Positions 47,617 to 56,156 of a stretch of 64,000 nt of DNA are shown one piece after another (position 1 is the first letter of the stretch; each line of letters begins with the position of its first letter). The translations under genes were made by a program, and so were the position numbers. The notes beneath the pieces are model-generated. The model was given only the letters and a program-made list of their open reading frames with translations. It had not been told where the DNA came from and searched no databases. Source of the stretch: Variovorax sp. OV329 (lineage in GTDB: Bacteria > Pseudomonadota > Gammaproteobacteria > Burkholderiales > Burkholderiaceae_C); NCBI RefSeq assembly GCF_900114785.1, contig NZ_FOUG01000002.1, positions 1-64,000 on the forward strand, read 5' to 3'.

Positions 47617-49584
47617 ATGCAGAAATTCCGACTTTCCCTTTTCAGCGGCGCCCTGCTGCTGGCCACCGCATCGGCCGGCGCGCAGCAGGCCTCCGTCGCG
47701 CCCAAGCCCGCGACGGCCGCCACCGCGCGCGCCAACGAAGCGGTGGCGAGCCAACTCGCGCTCGATGACAAGAAGGACTTCGACGAGGCCACCCGTGGCC
47801 TGGTCGCCACCCTGCCCGACCGCCTGGTGAAGGACGCCAAGGGCCAGGTGGTGTGGGACACCGAGCGCTACGCATTCATCAAGGGAGACGCGCCCGCCAC
47901 GGTCAACCCCAGCCTGTGGCGCCAGGAAAAGCTCAACAACGCCCAGGGCCTGTTCAAGGTGACCGACGGCATCTACCAGATTCGCGGCTACGACCTGGCC
48001 AACATGACGCTGGTGGAAGGCAAGACCGGCTGGATCGTGATCGACACCATGCTCACTGCCGAGATCGCGAGAGCCTCGCTCGCCTTCGCGATGCAGAAGC
48101 TGGGCAGCAGCAAGCCGGTGGTGGCGGTGATCTACACCCACAGCCACACCGACCACTACGGCGGCGTGCGCGGCGTGGTCGACGAGGCCGACGTGCGTGC
48201 GGGCAAGGTCAAGGTGATCGCGCCCGAGGGCTTCATGGACAACGCCGTGGCCGAGAACGTGCTGGCTGGCAACGCCATGACCCGCCGAGCCACCTACCAG
48301 TTCGGCGCGGGCCTGGACAGCAACGAGCGCCAGGGCGTGGGCAGCGGCCTGGGCAAGGCGCTGAGCAGCGGCACCATCGGCCTCATTCCGCCCACCGACA
48401 CCATCTCCAAGACCGGCCAGGAGATGACGGTCGACGGCGTGCGCATCGTGTTCCAGATGGCGCAGGGCTCGGAAGCACCCTCGGAGATGATGTTCTACTT
48501 CCCCGACAAGAAGGCCCTGTGCCTGTCGGAAGTGGCCACGCGCCACATGCACAACGTCTACACCATCCGCGGCGCAAAGATGCGCGACTCGCTGTCGTGG
48601 AGCAAGTACATCAACGAGACCATCGACCTGTACCCCGACATGCAGGTGGCCTTCGGCAGCCACCACTGGCCCACCTGGGGCGGCGACAACATCCGCAGCT
48701 ACCTGGCCAACCAGCGCGACACCTACCGCTTCATCCACGACTACGCGATGAACATGGCCAACCAGGGCCAGGTGATGGACGAGATCGGCAACGCCGACTT
48801 CTTCCCCAAGGAGCTGCAGAAGGACGCCAGCTCGCACGGCTACTACGGCACGCTCAGCCACAACCTGCGCGCGGTCTACAACTTCTACCTGGGCTACTAC
48901 GACGCCAACCCCGCCAGCCTGAATCGTCTGCCGCCCACCGAGACCGCCAGGCGCTACGTCGCGGCCATGGGCGGCGAGGCCGCGGTGCTGGCCTCGGCGC
49001 GCAAGTCCTTCGAGGCGGGCGACTACCGCTGGACCGCCGAGATGCTCAACCACCTGGTCTTCGCCAACCCGGCCAACGCCGAGGCCCGCGGGCTGCAGGC
49101 CGACACGCTGGAGCAGCTGGGCTACCAGGCCGAGGCCGGCACCTGGCGCAATGCGTACCTCGTGGCCGCAAGGGAGCTGCGCGACGGCGTGCTCAAGCCC
49201 GCCACCTCCACCCAGGGGCCCGACGTGGTGCGCGGCATGAGCCTGGAGCTGCTCTTCGACTACATCGCGCTGCGCCTGGACCATCGCAAGACCGATGGCA
49301 TGAAGGCCAACATCAACATGGTGTTCACCGACCTGAACGAGCGCTGGGCGCTGCAGCTGTCCAACTCGGTGCTCAACAACACGCGGGACCGCACGCTGCC
49401 CAACCCCGACGTCACCCTGACGCTGACGCGCCCGGCCTTCCTCGCCATGCTGCTGCAGGGCAAGAAGCTGCCCGAGCTGGTGCAGGCCGGGCAGGTGAAG
49501 GTGGAAGGCAATGCACAGGTGCTGGGCGCGGTGTTCGCGAACGTGCAGACCTTCGACCCCTACTTCAACATCGTCACGCCCTGA
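47617..49584 (+). CDS. sdsA: Secreted alkylsulfatase, SdsA1-like (metallo-beta-lactamase fold)
   Basis: A 655-residue periplasmic enzyme with a Sec signal cleaved near ASAGAQ. The zinc site is YTHSHTDHYGG (His175, His177, Asp179, His180), with further ligands in EGFMDNAVAENV and FGSHHWPTWGG. A dimerisation helical domain and a C-terminal sterol-carrier-like domain (about 530-655, DYIALRLDHRKTDGMKANINM) complete the SdsA1 layout. It hydrolyses primary alkyl sulfates such as dodecyl sulfate to alcohol and sulfate. It does not need formylglycine. Length matches SdsA1 (about 658). Confidence 0.92.
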   Translation: MQKFRLSLFSGALLLATASAGAQQASVAPKPATAATARANEAVASQLALDDKKDFDEATRGLVATLPDRLVKDAKGQVVWDTERYAFIKGDAPATVNPSLWRQEKLNNAQGLFKVTDGIYQIRGYDLANMTLVEGKTGWIVIDTMLTAEIARASLAFAMQKLGSSKPVVAVIYTHSHTDHYGGVRGVVDEADVRAGKVKVIAPEGFMDNAVAENVLAGNAMTRRATYQFGAGLDSNERQGVGSGLGKALSSGTIGLIPPTDTISKTGQEMTVDGVRIVFQMAQGSEAPSEMMFYFPDKKALCLSEVATRHMHNVYTIRGAKMRDSLSWSKYINETIDLYPDMQVAFGSHHWPTWGGDNIRSYLANQRDTYRFIHDYAMNMANQGQVMDEIGNADFFPKELQKDASSHGYYGTLSHNLRAVYNFYLGYYDANPASLNRLPPTETARRYVAAMGGEAAVLASARKSFEAGDYRWTAEMLNHLVFANPANAEARGLQADTLEQLGYQAEAGTWRNAYLVAARELRDGVLKPATSTQGPDVVRGMSLELLFDYIALRLDHRKTDGMKANINMVFTDLNERWALQLSNSVLNNTRDRTLPNPDVTLTLTRPAFLAMLLQGKKLPELVQAGQVKVEGNAQVLGAVFANVQTFDPYFNIVTP

Positions 49585-49664
49585 GGCCAGCGGCCGGCGG
49601 GCCGCGAAGGAACGCTTTATGCATGCTGCGGCGCACCATCCACTTTGTCGTGAAGGAGCGCCCC

Positions 49665-50093
49665 ATGCTGGACAAGACCGAGACGAAGTTCTCGCACGTC
49701 AAACCCGGTGACACGCATTTCGTCGGCGGCGGACTGCGTGATTTCTTCCTCTACCGCGACCTCGGCGTGGCCGAGGCCACCAACGGCAAGGTGATCGCGC
49801 ACCTGGTCAAGGCCAACATGGCACCGGAAGCGGGCACGGGCTGGCACCGGCACGAGGCGGACTTCCAGATCGTGATCATGGTCAAGGGCTGGGCCCGCTT
49901 CATGTACGAGGACAAGGAGACGCTGGTGGAGGCGGGCGACGTGGTGCACCAGCGCCCGGGAATCCGCCACTACCTGTTCGACTACTCGCCCGACATGGAG
50001 TACCTGGAGATCGTCTCCCCGGCGGACTTCAAGAGCGTGGACGTGGAGCCGGCGGCAGAGATTCCGGCGCCCACGCCATGGCCTCAGACCTGA
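49665..50093 (+). CDS. Cupin-domain protein
   Basis: A 142-residue single-cupin protein. The first cupin motif is GTGWHRHEADFQIVIMVKG, the second AGDVVHQRPGIRHYLFDYS, giving His ligands for a metal. Function unknown; small cupins often act as dioxygenases, isomerases or sensors. GAAGGAG lies upstream of the ATG. It follows the sulfatase by 80 bp in the same direction and is probably part of that locus. Confidence 0.78.
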   Translation: MLDKTETKFSHVKPGDTHFVGGGLRDFFLYRDLGVAEATNGKVIAHLVKANMAPEAGTGWHRHEADFQIVIMVKGWARFMYEDKETLVEAGDVVHQRPGIRHYLFDYSPDMEYLEIVSPADFKSVDVEPAAEIPAPTPWPQT

Positions 50094-50151
50094 AACACCT
50101 GGATCTTCAGGACTTCGTGAACCTACAGCAGCCAGGCGCGACAATGCGCCC

Positions 50152-50781
50152 ATGGCTCCCAACCCCACGCCCCCTTCGGACGCGCAGCTTCCGCCGCTGA
50201 ACCGCCAGTTCGTCGCCCACTTCGGCGAGATGGGCAGCCGCTGGGGCATCAACCGCACAGTCGGCCAGATCTATGCGCTGATCTTCCTGTCGGCCCGGCC
50301 GGTCAACGCCGACGAGATCGCCGAGCTGCTCGAGTTTTCCCGCTCCAACGTCAGCATGGGCCTGAAGGAGCTGCAGGCCTGGCGACTGGTGCGCCTGCGT
50401 CACCTGCCCGGCGACCGGCGTGAATACTTCGAGGCGCCTCAGGACGTCTGGGAAATCTTCCGCGTGCTGGTGGAGGAGCGCCGCCGCCGCGAGATCGAGC
50501 CCACGCTGACCATGTTGCGCAGCGCTTTGCTCGAGACGCCCACCAGTGCGGAAGAGCGCCACGCCCAGCAGCGGATGCGCGAGATGCACGACCTGATCGA
50601 TCGGCTGCTGAAGTGGTTGGACGACGTGCAGCGCCTGGCGCCCGAGACGGCGATGCAGTTGATGGGAATGGGCGCCGCGGTGACCCGCGTGCTGGGCCTG
50701 AAGGACCGTCTGACGGGCAGCGCGCCACCTTCGCCGACCGGCCGCAAGGCGCCCGCTCCGAACGCGCGCCGCAAGGGCTGA
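50152..50781 (+). CDS. GbsR/MarR-family transcriptional regulator
   Basis: A 209-residue regulator with a winged helix of the GbsR type (VGQIYALIFLSARPVNADEIAELLEFSRSNVSMGLKELQAW) and a long helical tail (about 110-180) for dimerisation. The C terminus is basic and Pro-rich. It lies 58 bp after the cupin gene on the same strand. What it controls is not evident. Confidence 0.85.
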   Translation: MAPNPTPPSDAQLPPLNRQFVAHFGEMGSRWGINRTVGQIYALIFLSARPVNADEIAELLEFSRSNVSMGLKELQAWRLVRLRHLPGDRREYFEAPQDVWEIFRVLVEERRRREIEPTLTMLRSALLETPTSAEERHAQQRMREMHDLIDRLLKWLDDVQRLAPETAMQLMGMGAAVTRVLGLKDRLTGSAPPSPTGRKAPAPNARRKG

Positions 50782-50865
50782 GCGCCTCGGCGGCACGTGC
50801 CGCTTGTCCATGGATGGGCCGGCCCTTCGCCGGCAAGCCTGGGCGAGAAAGACTAAGATCGACCG

Positions 50866-51720
50866 GTGACTTCCATCCTCAATGCCGACCTGCACTGCCA
50901 TTCCGTGGTGTCCGACGGCACGCTCACACCCGAGGAACTGGCGGCACGCGCGGCGGCCAACGGCGTGGAGCTGTGGTCGCTCACCGACCATGACGAAATC
51001 GGCGGCCAGCATCGCGCCGCGGCGGCCGCCAAGGCCAACGGCATGAGGTACCTGACCGGCACCGAGATCTCGGTCACCTTCGCCGACGAGACCGTCCACA
51101 TCGTGGGCCTGGGCTTCGATCCCGATGACGCGGCCATGAAGCAGGGGCTTTACGACACCCGCGGCGGACGCGGGCGCCGTGCGGAAGAAATGTCGGAGGG
51201 CCTGGCAAAGGTCGGCATCAAGGGTGCCTACGAAGGCGCGCTCAGGTTCGTGGGCAATCCGGAGCTGATCTCGCGCACCCACTTCGCGCGATTCCTGGTG
51301 GAAGGCGGCCACTGCCGCGACACCAACGAGGTGTTCCGCAAGTACCTCACCGAAGGCAAGCCCGGCTACGTGCCGCACCGCTGGGCCTCGCTCAAGGATG
51401 CGATCAGCTGGATCCAGGACGCGGGCGGCCTGGCCGTCATCGCGCACCCGGGGCGCTACAAGTTCACCGCCAACGAAGAGTACGCGCTCTTCCTCGAATT
51501 CAAGGCCCACGGCGGCCGCGCCATCGAGGTGGTGACCGGCAGCCACAGCCCGCCCGAATACCAGGAATATGCCGAGAAGGCCCTGGAGTTCGGCTTTGCC
51601 GCTTCACGCGGCAGCGACTTCCACAGTCCCGACGAAAGCCATTGCGACCTGGGCAAGCTGCCCTGGCTGCCGGGCAACCTGCAGCCGGTGTGGGAACTGC
51701 TGGAGAACCGGGTCCGGTGA
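50866..51720 (+). CDS. PHP-domain phosphoesterase (RNase AM/YciV-like)
   Basis: A 284-residue metal-dependent phosphoesterase. PHP motifs: NADLHCHSVVSDGTLTPEEL, SLTDHDEIGG, GTEISVTF, VIAHPGRY and RGSDFHSPDE. The family includes the 5'-3' exoribonuclease/3',5'-nucleotide bisphosphate phosphatase YciV (RNase AM). The start is GTG at 50866. It opens a run with a DMT permease, YciO, an M50 peptidase and trpS, a neighbourhood I recall from other betaproteobacteria. Confidence 0.88.
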   Translation: MTSILNADLHCHSVVSDGTLTPEELAARAAANGVELWSLTDHDEIGGQHRAAAAAKANGMRYLTGTEISVTFADETVHIVGLGFDPDDAAMKQGLYDTRGGRGRRAEEMSEGLAKVGIKGAYEGALRFVGNPELISRTHFARFLVEGGHCRDTNEVFRKYLTEGKPGYVPHRWASLKDAISWIQDAGGLAVIAHPGRYKFTANEEYALFLEFKAHGGRAIEVVTGSHSPPEYQEYAEKALEFGFAASRGSDFHSPDESHCDLGKLPWLPGNLQPVWELLENRVR

Positions 51721-51748
51721 GCACCGCACGGCCGCCCGAAGGGGCCAG

Positions 51749-52678
51749 ATGAGCTCCATCACGCCCGTGCCGCGTGGCACGCGTGACCTCGAATCCGAAC
51801 GTGTGCTCGCCGGCATTGGCCTGCTGCTGCTGGCCACCGGCTGCTTCGCCACGCTGGACACCGCCACCAAGGTCTCGACCGCCGTCGTGCCGGTGATGAT
51901 GGGCGTGTGGTTCCGCTACACCTTCCAGGCCGTGGCCTCGGCCGCGGTGCTGCTGCCGCGGCACGGGTTGTCTGTGCTGCGCACGGCGCATCCCAAGTAC
52001 CAGATCCTGCGCGGCACGCTGCTGCTGGGCTCCAGCGTGTTCGCCTTCCTGAGCCTTCGCTACATGCCGATGGCGGAGTTCACCGCCATCGTGCTGGTGG
52101 TGCCGCTGGTGGTCACGCTGCTGGCCGCCACCACGCTCAAGGAGCACGTCTCGCCCCTGCGCTGGAGCCTGACCATCGGCGGCTTCGTGGGCACGATGAT
52201 CGTGCTGCGCCCGGGCGGCGACGCCTTCAGCTGGGCCTCGCTGCTGCCGCTGGGGCTGGTGTTCACCAACGCCTGGTTCCAGGTGCTCACCAGCAAGCTG
52301 GTGCAGACCGAGAACCCGCTGACCATGAACTTCTACAGCGGCTGGGTGGGCACGCTCATCGCCTCGGTGGCCCTGCCCTTCGTCTGGACCTCCCTGCCCT
52401 CCTGGCACTGGTGGGCGCTGCTGTGCCTCATGGGCTTCATGGGCACGGTGGGCCACCTGATCCTGATCCTGGCCTTCCAGCGCGCGCCGGCCTCCACCCT
52501 CACGCCCTACCTCTACGCCCAGATCGCCTTCGCCATGCTGGGTGGCTGGCTGGTGTTCTCGCGCGTGCCGGACTTCATCTCGCTGGTGGGCATCGGCCTG
52601 ATCGCGGTGTGCGGCGCCGCGGGGGCCTGGCTCACGGTGAAGGAACGGCGCGTGCCCATCGAGCCGGCCGAGTCGTAG
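51749..52678 (+). CDS. EamA/DMT-family permease
   Basis: A 309-residue membrane protein with ten hydrophobic segments in two repeats (FATLDTATKVSTAVVPVMMGVWFRY; LPLGLVFTNAWFQVLTSKLV). The drug/metabolite transporter family exports or imports small metabolites; no substrate can be given. AAGGGG lies before the ATG. It lies 28 bp after the PHP gene and 18 bp before yciO, so it is in the same operon. Confidence 0.85.
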   Translation: MSSITPVPRGTRDLESERVLAGIGLLLLATGCFATLDTATKVSTAVVPVMMGVWFRYTFQAVASAAVLLPRHGLSVLRTAHPKYQILRGTLLLGSSVFAFLSLRYMPMAEFTAIVLVVPLVVTLLAATTLKEHVSPLRWSLTIGGFVGTMIVLRPGGDAFSWASLLPLGLVFTNAWFQVLTSKLVQTENPLTMNFYSGWVGTLIASVALPFVWTSLPSWHWWALLCLMGFMGTVGHLILILAFQRAPASTLTPYLYAQIAFAMLGGWLVFSRVPDFISLVGIGLIAVCGAAGAWLTVKERRVPIEPAES

Positions 52679-52696
52679 ACTGCTGCACTTCAGATC

Positions 52697-53332
52697 ATGG
52701 CCCAGTACTTCGAAGTCCACCCCGACAACCCGCAGCAGCGCCTGCTCAAGCAGGCCGCGGCGCTGCTGGCCCGCGGCGAGATCCTGGCGGTGCCCACCGA
52801 CTCCAGCTACGCGCTGGCCTGCCACCTGGACGACAAGGACGCGGTCGACGAGCTGCGCCGCATCCGCCGCGTGGACGAGAAGCACCACCTCACCCTGCTG
52901 TGCCGCGACCTGAGCGAGCTGGCCAACTACGCACGGGTGGACAACAAGCAGTACCGCCTGCTGAAGTCCGCCACGCCGGGGCCCTACACCTTCATCCTGG
53001 AAGCCACCAAGGAAGTGCCGCGCCGGGTGAGCCACCCGCAGCGCAAGACCATCGGCCTGCGCGTGCCCGACCACGCGGTGCTGCGCGAGCTGCTGATGCT
53101 GCACGGCGAGGCCCTGCTGGCCACCACGCTGATTCCGCCGGGCGAGACCGACGCCCTCAACGATGCGGAGGAAATCCGCGAGCGCTTCGAGAAGCAGGTG
53201 GGCGGGGTGATCGATGCGGGCGCCTGCCCGTCCGAGCCCACCACGGTGGTCGATCTCACGCCCATGGGCGACGGCGGCGAGCCGGTGGTGGTGCGGCAGG
53301 GGCGTGGTCCGCTGGGTCCGCTGGGCCTCTAG
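52697..53332 (+). CDS. yciO: YciO/Sua5/YrdC-family protein
   Basis: A 211-residue single-domain YrdC-like protein. Family marks: RGEILAVPTDSSYALACHLDDKDAVDELRRIR, KHHLTLLCRDLSEL, TPGPYTFILEATKEVPRR and KTIGLRVPDHAV. YrdC/Sua5 proteins make threonylcarbamoyl-AMP for tRNA t6A; YciO is a paralogue of less certain role. The sequence KRTIG-type segment here is YciO-like. Confidence 0.9.
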   Translation: MAQYFEVHPDNPQQRLLKQAAALLARGEILAVPTDSSYALACHLDDKDAVDELRRIRRVDEKHHLTLLCRDLSELANYARVDNKQYRLLKSATPGPYTFILEATKEVPRRVSHPQRKTIGLRVPDHAVLRELLMLHGEALLATTLIPPGETDALNDAEEIRERFEKQVGGVIDAGACPSEPTTVVDLTPMGDGGEPVVVRQGRGPLGPLGL

Positions 53333-53388
53333 CAATGGCATCAGCGCCCGTTAAGGGCGCGCAGGCGGCGCTCTGAGACAATGAACGC

Positions 53389-54060
53389 GTGGATATCAAT
53401 CAACTCGTCCAAACCGTCCTCATCTACGCCCTGCCGGTGGTCTTCGCGATCACCATCCATGAGGCAGCCCACGGCTACGCGGCCCGCTATTTCGGCGACA
53501 ACACTGCGTGGGCACTGGGCCGGGTGACGCTCAACCCGCTCAAGCACATCGACCCCATCGGCACCATCGCGATGCCGCTGCTGCTGTACTTCGCCACCTC
53601 GGGCGCCTTCCTGTTCGGCTATGCCAAGCCGGTGCCGGTGAATTTCGGGCGGCTCAGGCACCCCAAGCGCGACATGGTGTGGGTGGCGCTTGCCGGGCCG
53701 GCTTCCAACTTTGTCCAGGCCATCTTCTGGGCGCTGCTGCTGGTGGGCCTGCTGGCCGCCGGCATCAACGAGACCTTCTTCATCAAGATGTGCCAGGCCG
53801 GCGTGCTGGTCAACCTGGTGATGTGGGCCTTCAACCTCTTCCCGCTGCCCCCGCTGGACGGCGGCCGCGTACTCGCGGGCCTGCTGCCACGCGGCGGTGC
53901 GCAGGAGCTGCTGGCGCGCATCGAGCCCTACGGCTTCTTCATCGTCATGGCGCTGGTCATCGCCGGCGTGGTGGGCACCTGGTGGCTGCGTCCGCTCATG
54001 GATTTCGGCTACCAGGCCATCAACCTTCTCCTGACTCCCTTTGCCGCGCTGCTGCGCTGA
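53389..54060 (+). CDS. Site-2-protease-like zinc metallopeptidase (M50)
   Basis: A 223-residue polytopic membrane protein. The zinc motif HEAAHGYAA (HExxH) is in the first helix, and the second motif is [13 protein letters not shown] with the third ligand Asp. It belongs to the short M50 group without PDZ domains. Start is GTG at 53389. A GCGCCC/GGGCGC hairpin (53344-53360) lies in the preceding gap but lacks a T-run. Confidence 0.9.
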   Translation: MDINQLVQTVLIYALPVVFAITIHEAAHGYAARYFGDNTAWALGRVTLNPLKHIDPIGTIAMPLLLYFATSGAFLFGYAKPVPVNFGRLRHPKRDMVWVALAGPASNFVQAIFWALLLVGLLAAGINETFFIKMCQAGVLVNLVMWAFNLFPLPPLDGGRVLAGLLPRGGAQELLARIEPYGFFIVMALVIAGVVGTWWLRPLMDFGYQAINLLLTPFAALLR

Positions 54061-54070
54061 GCTCTTCGAC

Positions 54071-55399
54071 ATGGCTTCGTCTTCTCCCAAAGTCACCCGC
54101 TACCTCACCGGCATCACCACCACCGGCACGCCGCACCTGGGCAACTACGTGGGCTCGGTGCGCCCGTCGGTGCAGGCCAGCCTGCGCGACGACGTCCAGA
54201 GCTTCTACTTCCTGGCCGACTACCACGCGCTCATCAAGTGCGACGAGCCGGCGCGCATCCAGCGCTCCACGCTGGAGATCGCCGCCACCTGGCTGGCCAG
54301 CGGGCTCGATCCGCAGCGCGTGACCTTCTACCGCCAATCCGACATCCCCGAGATTCCCGAGCTGACTTGGCTGCTGACCTGCGTGAGCGCCAAGGGCATG
54401 CTCAACCGCGCGCACGCCTACAAGGCGGCGGTGGACAAGAACGTGGCCCGCGGCGAAGACCCGGACGGCGACGTGAGCGCGGGCCTGTTCATGTACCCGG
54501 TGCTGATGGCCGCGGACATCGTGATGTTCAACGCGCACAAGGTGCCGGTGGGCCGCGACCAGGCCCAGCACCTGGAGATGACGCGCGACATCGCGCAGCG
54601 CTTCAACCACCTCTACGGCGAGCACTTCACGCTGCCCGAGGCCGAGATCGACGACGCGGTGGCGCTCCTGCCCGGGCTGGACGGCCGCAAGATGAGCAAG
54701 AGCTACGACAACACCATCCCGCTGTTCGCGCCGCGCGCGCAGCTGCAGAAGCTCATCGCCGGCATCGTGACCGACTCGCGTGCGCCGGGAGAGCCTAAGG
54801 ACACCGAAGGCTCGGCCCTGTTCCAGATCTACCAGGCCTTCGCCAGCGAGGAAGAAACCGCGGCCCTGCGCCGCGCCTTTGCCGAAGGCATCGCCTGGGG
54901 CGAGGCCAAGCAGATGCTGTTCGAGCGCATCGACCGCGAAATCGCGCCCAAGCGCGAGCGCTACGAGGCGCTCATCGCCGATCCTTCCCAGATCGAGGCC
55001 ATTCTGCTGGCCGGCGCGGAGAAGGCGCGTGAAATATCACGTCCTTTCATGTCGCGTCTGCGACACGCCGTGGGCCTGCGCAGCCTGGCCACGGGTGCAA
55101 AAGCTGCCACTACCAAGCCGGCAAAGGTAAGCAAATCCAGCAAGGCGGGCTTCAAACAGTATCGGGAGCGAGACGGATTGTTTTACTTCAAGCTCCAGGA
55201 TGAACAAGGAAGTACGCTTTTGCAGAGCCTCGGCTTCCAGACGCCTCAAGAAGCGGGCCGCATTATTGGCGCCCTGCAACAATCCCCTCAGGAATTCGTG
55301 AATTCCTACGCGAAGTTTCTGGAACCCATCGACAATCAAGAGGCGCTGACTGCAGTAAAAGTGCTGGAAGCGCTCGCCAATCCAAGTGGCGATGAGTAA
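54071..55399 (+). CDS. trpS: Tryptophanyl-tRNA synthetase with C-terminal extension
   Basis: A 442-residue class I synthetase charging tRNA-Trp. HIGH-like [12 protein letters not shown] near the N terminus and KMSKS ([15 protein letters not shown]) mark the catalytic core, which ends near residue 335-340. A further 100 residues form a Lys/Ser linker ([16 protein letters not shown]) and a small domain ([39 protein letters not shown]) that looks like a DUF1508/YegP-type repeat. This tail, from about 55080, is visibly AT-richer than the core, which suggests separate origin. The start at 54071 follows the M50 gene by ten bases. Confidence 0.93.
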   Translation: MASSSPKVTRYLTGITTTGTPHLGNYVGSVRPSVQASLRDDVQSFYFLADYHALIKCDEPARIQRSTLEIAATWLASGLDPQRVTFYRQSDIPEIPELTWLLTCVSAKGMLNRAHAYKAAVDKNVARGEDPDGDVSAGLFMYPVLMAADIVMFNAHKVPVGRDQAQHLEMTRDIAQRFNHLYGEHFTLPEAEIDDAVALLPGLDGRKMSKSYDNTIPLFAPRAQLQKLIAGIVTDSRAPGEPKDTEGSALFQIYQAFASEEETAALRRAFAEGIAWGEAKQMLFERIDREIAPKRERYEALIADPSQIEAILLAGAEKAREISRPFMSRLRHAVGLRSLATGAKAATTKPAKVSKSSKAGFKQYRERDGLFYFKLQDEQGSTLLQSLGFQTPQEAGRIIGALQQSPQEFVNSYAKFLEPIDNQEALTAVKVLEALANPSGDE

Positions 55400-55483
55400 A
55401 GGGATAGGAAGCGCCTCGCGCCCTACAAGAAAAGCAAGACCGGGTTCCGCCCATTTCGGCGCACGGAATAGAACTGAACAAGC

Positions 55484-56089
55484 ATGAGCATTTACGTTAT
55501 CGACGATCACCCCCTGATGCGCGATGCCATCGTGATGGTGCTGCGCCGCCTGCGTCCGGCCGAGAACATCGTCGAACTCGAACGGCTGGACCGCCTGGCC
55601 GCCGCGGTGCGCCAGCACGGCACGCCCGACCTCTTCTGCCTGGACCTCAAGCTGCCCGACACGACCGGCGTCTCCGGCGTCCTGGCCGTCAAGAACAGCT
55701 ACCCCGGCATCCCGATCGCGGTGTACTCCGCCTCGCCGGCCGCCGACATGGAAGAGGCCTGCATCGAAGCCGGTGCCGACATCTACATCGAGAAATCGGC
55801 CGGCTCGACCGAACTCACGGCTGCCCTGCGCGGCCTGCTGTCGGCCGACGACGAGCGCGAGGAAGTCGCGCCGGCCAACAGCGGCAAGCTGTCCAAGCGC
55901 CAGACGCAGCTGATCGCCATGCTCGACAAGGGCATGAGCAACCGCGAGATCGCCACCCAACTGGAGATCAGCGAGCACACCGTGAAGGTGCACCTGTGGC
56001 GCCTGTTCCGCCGGCTGGGCGTGAAGAGCCGCACGCAGGCGCTGCACCACGCGCGCAACCACGGCCTGCTGCTGAGCAGCAGCACCTGA
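55484..56089 (+). CDS. NarL/LuxR-family response regulator
   Basis: A 201-residue regulator. Receiver domain with DDH acidic pair, phospho-acceptor Asp54 (FCLDLKLPDTTGV) and Lys in YIEKSA; LuxR-type helix-turn-helix at the C terminus (LSKRQTQLIAMLDKGMSNREIATQLEISEHTVKVHLWRLFRRL). It is convergent with a sensor kinase gene 67 bp away, its likely partner (inference). Confidence 0.92.
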   Translation: MSIYVIDDHPLMRDAIVMVLRRLRPAENIVELERLDRLAAAVRQHGTPDLFCLDLKLPDTTGVSGVLAVKNSYPGIPIAVYSASPAADMEEACIEAGADIYIEKSAGSTELTAALRGLLSADDEREEVAPANSGKLSKRQTQLIAMLDKGMSNREIATQLEISEHTVKVHLWRLFRRLGVKSRTQALHHARNHGLLLSSST

Positions 56090-56109
56090 GGCGGATCCCG
56101 CCCAAGCAG

Positions 56110-56141
56110 GAACGCCCGCCGATGGCGCGCGTTCTTGTTTT
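56110..56141. terminator. Hairpin between response regulator and convergent kinase
   Basis: GAACGC-C-CGCC (56110-56120), loop GAT, GGCG-C-GCGTTC (56124-56134) form a stem with a single C/C mismatch, followed by TTGTTTT. It should terminate the response-regulator transcript. Confidence 0.75.
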
Positions 56142-56156
56142 GGCGTGGTGCGCGCC

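Noticed and set aside
45817..49284. 1155-codon minus-strand open frame opposite the GMC dehydrogenase and alkylsulfatase
   Set aside because: Antisense shadow; the plus-strand genes carry full catalytic motifs.
53344..53360. GCGCCC/GGGCGC hairpin between yciO and the M50 gene as terminator
   Set aside because: No T-run follows, and the genes appear to be co-transcribed.
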